In this document: one piece after another, positions 1 through 5,852 of the stretch
Layout of the letters: every line of letters begins with the position of its first letter
Numbering within the stretch: the first letter of the stretch is position 1
Source: an uncultured Phycisphaerales bacterium
GTDB lineage: Bacteria; Planctomycetota; Phycisphaerae; Phycisphaerales; UBA1924
Length of the DNA stretch: 7,384 nucleotides
Assembly (NCBI GenBank): GCA_937871415.1
Contig: CALMQD010000573.1
Location: 1-7,384 of the forward strand
Direction: 5' to 3'
Notes under the pieces: model-generated
What the model was told of the DNA's origin: nothing
Seen by the model: the letters and a program-made list of their open reading frames with translations, nothing else
Databases searched by the model: none
Position numbers and translations under genes: made by a program

Positions 1-2
1 CG

Positions 3-971
3 TCTGCGCCCCAGCGCGAGCCCGGCGCGGCGATCGAGGCCGGGCTCGCCGCCGCGGCGGCCTATCAGCGCGACGGCGAGTTCGCCAAGGCCGGCGCGAT
101 CCTCCAGAAACTCGCAGAAGACGCTCCGACCGACCAGCGCGTCCGGCTTGCGTATGCCCAGGCGCTCATCGGACAGGGACAGCACGCCCGGGCGCTGGAG
201 CAGTACGCCGCCGCCATCTCCGTCGACTCCTCCGCCGGTCTGACCATCGCGCCTTCGTCCAGCGGGGGGCCAACGCCGGAGAAACAGATCGCCCGCAACC
301 CGCGCCTGGCCCAGCTGCACGCCGAGGCCGCGACCTGCGCCGTGAAGGCCGGCCTGATCCCGCAGGCGGTCGACCACTACTCGATGGCGCAGAGCATGGA
401 CCCCGAGAACCCGCGCTACCCGCTGTTCCTGGCGATGGTGCAGTTGAAGTTGCCGGGCGAGGACAACGAGTCGGCGGCGGTTGCGAGCCTGCTCCGCGCT
501 GCACATCTTCAACCCGACCTGGCCGAGGCGTGGGGCACGCTGGCGGAGATCGAACTGCGCCGCAACCGCGTCGACCTCGCCTCCCAGCACCTCGACAAGG
601 CCATCCAGTTCCAGCCCGAGCAACCCAAGTGGCGCATCGTCCAGGCCCGGATCCTCAACCGCCAAGGCAAGCCCGATCAGGCCGTGAGTGTGCTGTCGTC
701 GCTTGACGAGCAGACGCGCGCGGGCAAGCCCGTGCTGCAACTCATGAGCGAGTCGTACGGGTTGCTCTCGCGCCCCGCCGACGCCGCGGCGATGTACGAG
801 TCCGCTGCGCGCAAGACACCCACGGACCCGGACCTGTGGTATCAGGCGGCGCTGTGGTTCCAGCGCGCCGGCGACAAGGCCCGCGCCGCCAAGGCCGCGC
901 AGACCGCGTCGATGCTCGGATCCGAGCCGGCCAAGGACCTGGCGCAGTCGCTCGCGGCGGAGGAGAAGTGA
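3..971 (+). CDS. TPR-repeat protein, 3' fragment (N-terminus outside window)
   Basis: The frame is open from the left edge to a TGA at 969-971, giving at least 322 residues, so the true start lies outside the window. An internal GTG at 342 could open a shorter ORF, but the 113 codons before it continue the same repeat pattern. The protein is a series of helical pairs with tetratricopeptide spacing and typical small/aromatic positions, for example around AEAWGTLAEIELRRNRVDLA and DPDLWYQAALWFQRAGDKA; I count roughly seven or eight units. A Ser/Gly/Pro-rich stretch at about residues 79-92 of the fragment (SSAGLTIAPSSSGG) interrupts the array. TPR arrays are protein-binding scaffolds; neither partner nor location can be read here. 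No membrane segment is visible in the part present. It is the only plus-strand gene and converges on the SRPBCC gene. TPR assignment is firm, specific role unknown. Confidence 0.9.
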   Translation, partial: SAPQREPGAAIEAGLAAAAAYQRDGEFAKAGAILQKLAEDAPTDQRVRLAYAQALIGQGQHARALEQYAAAISVDSSAGLTIAPSSSGGPTPEKQIARNPRLAQLHAEAATCAVKAGLIPQAVDHYSMAQSMDPENPRYPLFLAMVQLKLPGEDNESAAVASLLRAAHLQPDLAEAWGTLAEIELRRNRVDLASQHLDKAIQFQPEQPKWRIVQARILNRQGKPDQAVSVLSSLDEQTRAGKPVLQLMSESYGLLSRPADAAAMYESAARKTPTDPDLWYQAALWFQRAGDKARAAKAAQTASMLGSEPAKDLAQSLAAEEK

Positions 972-979
972 GGCTCCCG

Positions 980-998
980 GCGCCGCCGGCGCTTCTTC
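980..998 (+). terminator. Possible weak intrinsic terminator after the TPR gene
   Basis: A 5-bp stem GCGCC/GGCGC (980-984 with 988-992, loop GCC) is extendable by one G-U pair. It is followed by the pyrimidine run TTCTTCCCTT. It starts 9 bases after the TPR stop codon, in the 51-base gap between two convergent genes, where a terminator is expected. The stem is short and the T-tract is broken by C, so strength is doubtful. The minus strand shows no matching T-run, so it would act only on plus-strand transcripts. Confidence 0.35.
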
Positions 999-1022
999 CC
1001 TTGCATAGGAAACCCCGGCCGC

Positions 1023-1466
1023 TCACCCCGCCGCCGACTCGCAGTACGCCTTCACGCGGTCCATGTCGGCCTCCACGGCTTTGCGCACCATCGGCATGAG
1101 CAGCGGTGTCATGATCCGCGCGATCAACTTGTGCGGGCGTGCTTCCATCCGCATCACCAGGCGCGTCGCGCCCCCCGCCGGCTCGACCTCAAACACCGTG
1201 TCCCACACGCACCCGTGCGAGTCGGCGACGATGCGCACGCGCCGGTCCTGCACCCACTCGGTCACTTCGAGCTCGGTGCTGGCTTGTCGCCCTCCCATAA
1301 CCCGCGTCTCACGGAAGCGCGTGCCGACCCCGGAGCGCCGATCCGAGAGGAACTCGATGCTCACGATCTGCGGCTGCGCCTTGGCGAACTCGCTCGCGTC
1401 CGCCACCGCGCGGAAGACGCGCACGGTCGGCGCCGCGATCTCTCGTGTGATGAGGATGGGTTTCAA
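1023..1466 (-). CDS. SRPBCC (START/Bet v1-like, polyketide cyclase/dehydrase) family protein
   Basis: The 147-residue product has the usual SRPBCC layout: a first strand ending in ITREIAAPTVRVFRAVADAS (the classic 'I.AP...VF..v.D' opening), a central beta-sheet with GVGTRFRETR and TELEVTEW, and a C-terminal long helix (MVRKAVEADMDRVKAYCE). These proteins form a helix-grip cavity that binds hydrophobic ligands; the ligand here is unknown and there is no signal peptide or membrane segment. I chose the TTG at 1466 because a perfect GGAGG lies six bases upstream and the family opening follows at once. The ATG at 1526 would add 20 Arg-rich residues unlike the family and has no clear ribosome binding site. 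It lies 105 bases downstream of the ATP-grasp gene, so co-transcription is possible but not shown. Family call is firm, function unknown. Confidence 0.85.
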   Translation of the reverse strand: MKPILITREIAAPTVRVFRAVADASEFAKAQPQIVSIEFLSDRRSGVGTRFRETRVMGGRQASTELEVTEWVQDRRVRIVADSHGCVWDTVFEVEPAGGATRLVMRMEARPHKLIARIMTPLLMPMVRKAVEADMDRVKAYCESAAG

Positions 1467-1472
1467 GCGGGG

Positions 1473-1477
1473 CCTCC
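1473..1477 (-). promoter_or_regulatory. Shine-Dalgarno site deciding a TTG start (SRPBCC gene)
   Basis: On the minus strand this reads GGAGG with a 6-base spacer to TTG at 1466-1464. It lies inside the longer frame that begins at the ATG at 1526, and its match and spacing are far better than anything before that ATG. It therefore supports initiation at TTG. Confidence 0.6.
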
Positions 1478-1571
1478 GGTTCGCCCGCCGCTCGGCATCA
1501 CGGCGAACAAACGACGCCGCCAGCATACCCGTCCGCGCGCCGACCGGCCGGCCGCTCCCGGCACGCCGCCG

Positions 1572-2672
1572 TTACTCACCACGGGAAGTGCTTTGGACCC
1601 CCGACCCGCGCGCGAGCACCTCGGCGCCGATCCGGTAGGCGATCCGCCACTGCGACCGGAGGATCCGCTGTCCCTGCCAGTAGCCGTGCCCGGGGTCGTA
1701 CATGTTGGTTGATTCCGACGAGAGCCCGTTGAGTTCGACGACCTGGAACCCGCGCCCCGCGGCGAACTCCGCGGGATCGCTGTACCGAACGTCGAAGCGC
1801 CCGAAGAAGAAGCCGTGCGCTTCCGAGGCGATCGCGCTCACCGCCGCTTCCAGCGCCGGCGTGATGAGGTGCGCGCCGTCGAGGAACATCGTGCCGCGAC
1901 AGTGATTGCCGATGTGGCCGATCGCCACCGCTTCGCCCTCGGCGGGGACCGTCTCGGCCCGGGCGCCGAGCTGCTCGAGCAGCACTTCCGCCTGCGCGCG
2001 GTAGCGCGGGTGACGCCAGACGAGCGTGCGCACGGTCGAACGCCCGTCTCCCCGAACGACCGGGAACCGCTTGTCGGTGATCGACAGGATGCGCCCGCGC
2101 GTCTCTCCCGGCAGGCGGTAGAAGAACACGCCGGCTTCGAAGGGGCCGGGGTGCAGCTGCTGCGCGAGCACCGCCCCGCCCATCGGCTGCTCCTGGAAGT
2201 ACGCCCGCGCGGCGTCCGGGCTTGCGATCCGCCGCACCCCCGCGCCGCGCTGCCCCACGTCCGGCTTGAGGATGATCGGCCACGCCCACCCGCGCTCGCG
2301 GACGATGCGTTCGAGTGTCTCCGCACGCCGGCGCGGCGGGGCGGGCGGCAGGTACGCCGTCGGAACCACCCAGCCCTGCGGCAGGAGTTGCAGGATCGCC
2401 CACTTCGACTCGCCGACGATGCCGCCGAAGGGAATCGCCGGGTTCGCGTGCGTGCACACGCCCAGCCCGCGGTGGCGCAGCGCGAGCCAGAGGAGGTACG
2501 GCATCAGGGGGAGGTACACCGCCCACGACGGCCAGAACTCCCAGCGCGTCAGGCGTGCGAATCGCGCAAGCGCCCGCAGGCGCAGCATCTCCCGACGCGA
2601 CGGGAGTGCCGGGACGCGTGGGACAGCGTCGGCCTCGCGGGACGGGCCGATGACGGTGGAGATCGCGCTCAT
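1572..2672 (-). CDS. Membrane-anchored ATP-grasp family ligase
   Basis: The 366-residue product is an ATP-grasp enzyme, a fold that activates a carboxylate as acyl-phosphate and ligates it to an amine or other nucleophile; the substrate is unknown. Visible parts: a hydrophobic helix at about residues 45-68 (WPSWAVYLPLMPYLLWLALR), GGIVGESK at 83-90, the Lys and glycine-rich loop ILKPDVGQRGAGV at 134-146, KRFPVVRGDGRST at 201-213, IGNHCRGTMFLD at 254-265, FGRFDVRYSD at 290-299, and the probable metal-binding segment VVELNGLSSEST at 311-322 (E313, N315). It resembles D-Ala-D-Ala ligase or glutamate-ligase-like proteins but is not a canonical Ddl. The frame stays open to an ATG at 3014, but that extension only shadows the NRDE gene. 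The ATG at 2672 overlaps the NRDE stop as ATGA, implying translational coupling. Family firm, reaction unknown. Confidence 0.88.
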   Translation of the reverse strand: MSAISTVIGPSREADAVPRVPALPSRREMLRLRALARFARLTRWEFWPSWAVYLPLMPYLLWLALRHRGLGVCTHANPAIPFGGIVGESKWAILQLLPQGWVVPTAYLPPAPPRRRAETLERIVRERGWAWPIILKPDVGQRGAGVRRIASPDAARAYFQEQPMGGAVLAQQLHPGPFEAGVFFYRLPGETRGRILSITDKRFPVVRGDGRSTVRTLVWRHPRYRAQAEVLLEQLGARAETVPAEGEAVAIGHIGNHCRGTMFLDGAHLITPALEAAVSAIASEAHGFFFGRFDVRYSDPAEFAAGRGFQVVELNGLSSESTNMYDPGHGYWQGQRILRSQWRIAYRIGAEVLARGSGVQSTSRGE

Positions 2673-3421
2673 GCGGGCGCCACCGCGCTGTGAATGCGCA
2701 AGCACGCGGCCGATGACTCGACCGCCCCGGTCTCGTCGCGCCAGCGCTCGTGGCGCAGCTCGACGCTGCCTGGAGTCACGTCCACGTCGGTCCGGCTCAC
2801 CGTCCTCGCATCCGGGCGCGACATCACGACGCTCAGGTGCGGCCGGTCGGGCCAGCAATGCCGATGGAACTCCTCCTGGGCGGCCTCGGGCGGGTGCATC
2901 CGCAGCATCCGATCGAACAGCCCGCGCCGGTGCGGCTCGACCAGGTCGTCGCCGAGGCCCGACGACGCCAGCATCAGCGGCGCGCCCAGCCCCCGGGGCT
3001 GCTCCGCCTCGCACACCGACCCGTCGGAGGCAAGCACCGCGAACCGCCCTTCGCAGATCATCAGGAGGCGGAACGGCGGGAAGTCCGCCGCGTCCAGCCC
3101 GAGCGCCGAGTCGAGCGCTTCCTCAATTGTGCCGCAGGTGAGCAGGCGCGGCACGATCACGCCGCGCGAGCGGCGCCCCATCCATCGTTCGGGGCTCGCG
3201 CGGACGACGCCGGGGTTGGCGTTGAGCAGGCACGCGACCAGTCCGGCGTCGTTGACACCGATCCACGTCCCCCCGCTCGTCGGGTCGATCGGCATCACCG
3301 CCGTTCGCTCGCCGGCGCGGCGCACCAGCGCGTCGGTCGACGCGGGGCGCGCCCGCGATTCGTCGCGGTTGCAGCAGAGCCGGTGGCCCCGCGCGGTCGG
3401 GATGACCGTCACCGTGCACAT
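2669..3421 (-). CDS. NRDE family protein (TANGO2-like)
   Basis: The 250-residue product begins MCTVTVIPTA and carries the name-giving Asn-Arg-Asp-Glu at residues 18-21 (CNRDESRARP). It then has GGTWIGVNDAGLVACLLN (50-67), RSRG (84-87), LMLASSGLGDD (149-159) and the C-terminal block HLSVVMSRPDARTVSRT (195-211). This order and length are typical of the bacterial NRDE/TANGO2 family. The Cys at position 2 recalls N-terminal-nucleophile hydrolases, but activity is unproven for the family; eukaryotic TANGO2 has been linked to haem and lipid handling. No signal peptide is seen. The start at 3421 lies inside the end of the DinB gene (13-base overlap), with a GGAG about ten bases upstream, and the stop overlaps the ATP-grasp start. 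Product family is firm, role unknown. Confidence 0.92.
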   Translation of the reverse strand: MCTVTVIPTARGHRLCCNRDESRARPASTDALVRRAGERTAVMPIDPTSGGTWIGVNDAGLVACLLNANPGVVRASPERWMGRRSRGVIVPRLLTCGTIEEALDSALGLDAADFPPFRLLMICEGRFAVLASDGSVCEAEQPRGLGAPLMLASSGLGDDLVEPHRRGLFDRMLRMHPPEAAQEEFHRHCWPDRPHLSVVMSRPDARTVSRTDVDVTPGSVELRHERWRDETGAVESSAACLRIHSAVAPA

Positions 3422-3975
3422 GCGCGACGGTCTCCGTAGGCCAGCGTCGACGGGGCGTAGCCGAACGATGCGGGCACGCCCTTGCCCATCGCCACCGCCA
3501 TCCCGCGGATGGTGGCGTTGTGGTGGATCGTGTGGCTGAGCACGAACGCCAGTTCACGCGCCAGTGTCGAGCTCAGCACCGTGGTGTCACCGTCGCGCGT
3601 GGGCATGATCGCGACGCCCACCGGCTCTTGCGCCTCCACCTCTGACAGCCCGACGATGCCGGAGATGAGCCGGTCGAGCTCGTCCAGCGCCGCTCCCGGG
3701 TCGGACTCGATGCGCGTCCCCCGTGCGCGGTGGTCATAGTCGATCACGCCCGCCGCCCGCCCGTCGACCAGCGCTCGCGCGTGATCGAGGCAGTGGCGGA
3801 CGTGCCCACCCACCGACGCGTGGGCGAACGTGTCGCCCATCGGCGACGAGTAAGCCGCGACATCCAGCGAGCCCACCACCGCGCGGAGTTCCTCGAGGAT
3901 GAGCGCCAGCGGAGTGGCGACGGCTTCACAGGTGGAAGCGACGCGCGCGTGTGCGAGAGTCGAGCGGCTGACCAT
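3409..3975 (-). CDS. DinB/YfiT-like four-helix metal-binding family protein
   Basis: The 188-residue product looks like a DinB-like (DUF664/YfiT) helical-bundle protein. The candidate metal ligands are histidines placed as in that family: H58, H61 and H65 in GGHVRHCLDHARALVDG, and H148, H151 and H152 in ELAFVLSHTIHHNATIRGMA near the C-terminal end. The linker IDYDHRARGTRIESDP is also typical. Members of the superfamily include thiol S-transferases and amidohydrolase-like enzymes as well as many of unknown function; this one cannot be assigned further. It is cytoplasmic by absence of signals. The ATG at 3975 has AAGGA with a 7-base spacer. It is the first gene of the overlapping DinB-NRDE-ATP-grasp unit. 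It is not the DNA polymerase IV also called DinB. Confidence 0.85.
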   Translation of the reverse strand: MVSRSTLAHARVASTCEAVATPLALILEELRAVVGSLDVAAYSSPMGDTFAHASVGGHVRHCLDHARALVDGRAAGVIDYDHRARGTRIESDPGAALDELDRLISGIVGLSEVEAQEPVGVAIMPTRDGDTTVLSSTLARELAFVLSHTIHHNATIRGMAVAMGKGVPASFGYAPSTLAYGDRRACAR

Positions 3976-3982
3976 GTCCGAT

Positions 3983-3987
3983 TCCTT
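3983..3987 (-). promoter_or_regulatory. Shine-Dalgarno site of the DinB-like gene
   Basis: On the minus strand this reads AAGGA, seven bases before the ATG at 3975-3973. It supports that start and marks the 5' end of the three-gene overlapping unit. I see no convincing -35/-10 pair in the rest of the 111-base gap. Confidence 0.55.
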
Positions 3988-4043
3988 GGTTGTCGGGAGT
4001 TGCGGGCGGAGGTGCGATGATGCAACAGTGCGGGGTGTGGCCG

Positions 4044-4072
4044 GGCGAGCGCGAGACCGGCGCGCGCTCGCC
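4044..4072 (-). terminator. Perfect 10-bp stem-loop downstream of the YHS gene
   Basis: GGCGAGCGCG (4044-4053) pairs without mismatch with CGCGCTCGCC (4063-4072) around a 9-base loop. It begins 14 bases past the stop of the YHS gene on the minus strand and ends before the DinB ribosome binding site, so it sits exactly at the boundary between the two gene groups. No T-run follows on either strand, so it is not a standard intrinsic terminator. It may stabilise the 3' end of the upstream mRNA, pause polymerase, or assist factor-dependent termination. Confidence 0.45.
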
Positions 4073-4086
4073 GCGTCGCGGGTGAA

Positions 4087-5052
4087 CTACTTCTTGGCCT
4101 CGACGGTCTGTTGCCAGTGCTCGTCGGCCTTCCGCGTCTGCCCGGCCTCGTCCTTGTTCCAGTCGTTGAGGGCGTTGCCGCGCAGGCCCTTGTAGAACAG
4201 GAACAAGCGACCCTGCGTGACCTTGAAGTTCTTGGGATCGACCTCCACCTTGCGTCCGTACGCCATCGCCGTTGCGCACCAGCCGCCGTACGCGGGCAGG
4301 TAATGCTCCGGGTCGGCGTTGAACTTCTCCCGGTGCTCCAGGTTCGTGAAGCGGTACGTCACGCCGCAGTACGCGGACTGAATCCGTGCGCTCCCCTCCG
4401 CGGCCTTCTGCTCGTCGAGGTACGCCACCGGGTCGTAGCCCCCCAGCGCCAGCCCGCCGTCCAGGCTCGACTCGTTCGCCCGCCGATCGCGCGTCAGTTC
4501 GCCGATCTTCTTGGCCAGCGCCGTAGCGCTGTCTCGATCGGTGTCCTTTTTCCCGATGCGCCGATAGAGCTCCTTCCCGGCGGGGTCAAGCACGAGCACC
4601 GCGGGTGCCGCGACGCTTGCGCCGTCCGCGTCGATCGTCCCCTCAAGGTGGAGCAACTGCTCCGCCGCGCCGCTCGAGTCGCGGTACATGCTGTGCACGA
4701 GCGATTCCGGCGCCGTGGCCACGGTGGCCCGGAAGTCCGCCTCTGAAGCGTTCTGAACGATGACGTGCGTCACCCCTGCGACTGTCGAGGCCGCCTCGGC
4801 GAGATCCTTCAGATACGCCGCGTTGGCCTGCGACACTCGACCCGAGAGCACGTGCACAACCAGCACGCGCCCGCGTGCGGACGCCGAGTCGAACACCGCC
4901 GAGCCCTCGCCGACCTTGAAGGCCGCGGCCTCTTGGCCCGGCGTGGCCGAGGGTGAGGGATTGTCGGCACGTGCGGTGCCGGAAACGCCCAGCATGGCTG
5001 CGAGTGTGAGTGCGAGCAGACCGGAGTGACGGGTCAAAGTGTGCTTGTTCAT
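4087..5052 (-). CDS. Secreted YHS-domain protein with thioredoxin-like N-terminal region
   Basis: The 321-residue product starts with a Sec-type signal peptide: K3 and R8, a hydrophobic core at 11-24 and probable cleavage after TARA (residue 29). Residues about 42-186 look like a degenerate redoxin/thioredoxin fold (GRVLVVHVLSG, then the late strand AVLVLDPAGKELYRRIGKK), but contain no cysteine. Residues about 199-300 form a YHS-type domain: LALGGYDPVAYL at 201-212, C229, F244, DPEHYLPAYGGWCATA at 247-262 and a terminal RLFLFYKGLRGNALNDW. YHS domains occur in metal-related proteins, and small secreted members are common; C229 and C259 are candidate ligands. It follows the Cys/His protein by 32 bases, so it is probably the last gene of the Rieske group. 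The upstream ribosome binding site is weak. There is no in-frame TGA, so it is not a selenoprotein form. Domain call strong, function inferred. Confidence 0.9.
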   Translation of the reverse strand: MNKHTLTRHSGLLALTLAAMLGVSGTARADNPSPSATPGQEAAAFKVGEGSAVFDSASARGRVLVVHVLSGRVSQANAAYLKDLAEAASTVAGVTHVIVQNASEADFRATVATAPESLVHSMYRDSSGAAEQLLHLEGTIDADGASVAAPAVLVLDPAGKELYRRIGKKDTDRDSATALAKKIGELTRDRRANESSLDGGLALGGYDPVAYLDEQKAAEGSARIQSAYCGVTYRFTNLEHREKFNADPEHYLPAYGGWCATAMAYGRKVEVDPKNFKVTQGRLFLFYKGLRGNALNDWNKDEAGQTRKADEHWQQTVEAKK

Positions 5053-5084
5053 GGTTCAGATCCGATGCCGGGAGCGCCGCCGGG

Positions 5085-5852
5085 TTACAGCCGGCGGATG
5101 GCTTTCGCATCCAGTTCGAGAATCCGCATGTCGCCCTGCTGAAAGAGCTCGCCGCGCACTTCCACCGGGTCGGCGATGTACGCGTGGGCCTCCTCGTCCA
5201 GCCGGCCACCCCCCGGGCTCTCCAGGAGCGTGTACGTCGCGTTCCCGGCCGCGTCCCGGGTGACGAGCATGGGCGGAATCCCGCCGCGGATGCACAGCGT
5301 TGCGCACTCCTTGTGCGTCTTGCCCTCTCCCGGCTTCATCGCGCCCAGGAAACACTTGGAGTCCATGATCTCGCCGCGCAGGGTCACGGTCCCGACACGG
5401 ACTCGCGCCGGCGGCGCCACCGGGCCCTCGCCGGCGTCCGAAGCGGCGCTCAGGGCCCCGTCCTGCGGCTCCAGTTCCAGGATGCGCCGTCCGTCGCGGT
5501 GCAGCGGCCACCCCGAGGCCGCGACCCTCCGCCCGTCGAGCACCGCGGCGTCGTGCCGCCCGCCGTGCTTGCCAACTTCTACGAGCAGCACGCACTCGGC
5601 GTGCCCGTCCGGCCCCTGGGCAAAGAGCATCGGATACGGCGCCGCGACAAGCACACCCATCAGGCGCATCGGTTGTCCCTGGTCCCACGCGCCCGTGCCC
5701 GGCGAGTGCTGCGACCGCGCCCAGAGGAACGTTGCGCCGCACGCGACCCACAGCACGAGCGGCAAGCCCAGGCGCAGGAACCGCCGCTGCCCCTTCGGAA
5801 CCGGCAGGTAGCCGACGTACAACTCGTCCGCACCGGTCTCTCGATCAGGCAT
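5085..5852 (-). CDS. Membrane-anchored protein with conserved Cys/His motif, unknown function
   Basis: The 255-residue product has a basic N-terminus (K20, R23, R24, R27), one transmembrane helix at about 28-45 (LGLPLVLWVACGATFLW), and a long C-terminal part that should lie in the periplasm. Its hallmark at residues 160-194 combines GEIMDSKCFLG with HKECATLCIRGGIPP: C167, H180, C183 and C187 suggest a metal, haem or Fe-S site. I recall similar 'D..CY...HkxCA..C...GiP' segments in unassigned bacterial proteins but cannot name the family. Residues 62-131 and 156-252 look like two copies of one beta-rich domain, both ending in RILELE or RILELD; only the second has the Cys motif. Its ATG at 5852 overlaps the FRD-Rieske stop by 8 bases and has GGAG seven bases upstream. 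Tight coupling suggests a partner of that protein. Gene is certain, function unknown. Confidence 0.85.
   Translation of the reverse strand: MPDRETGADELYVGYLPVPKGQRRFLRLGLPLVLWVACGATFLWARSQHSPGTGAWDQGQPMRLMGVLVAAPYPMLFAQGPDGHAECVLLVEVGKHGGRHDAAVLDGRRVAASGWPLHRDGRRILELEPQDGALSAASDAGEGPVAPPARVRVGTVTLRGEIMDSKCFLGAMKPGEGKTHKECATLCIRGGIPPMLVTRDAAGNATYTLLESPGGGRLDEEAHAYIADPVEVRGELFQQGDMRILELDAKAIRRL

Noticed and set aside
1545..1554. Palindrome CGGCCGGCCG between the ATP-grasp and SRPBCC genes
   Set aside because: No loop and no T-run; short GC palindromes are expected by chance at this base composition.
1815..2693. Long plus-strand open frames opposite the ATP-grasp gene
   Set aside because: Same antisense artefact; no recognisable domain, while the opposite strand has all ATP-grasp motifs.
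2673..3014. N-terminal extension of the ATP-grasp frame to 480 residues
   Set aside because: It is an alternate-frame reading of the NRDE gene, rich in Ala/Arg/Gly/Pro; the ATGA-overlapping ATG at 2672 is the natural start.
2694..3539. Plus-strand open frames opposite the NRDE gene
   Set aside because: Low-complexity Arg/Ser/Pro composition with no domain; explained by the GC bias of the true minus-strand gene.
4087..5052. Selenoprotein form of the YHS protein
   Set aside because: The frame has no internal TGA codon.
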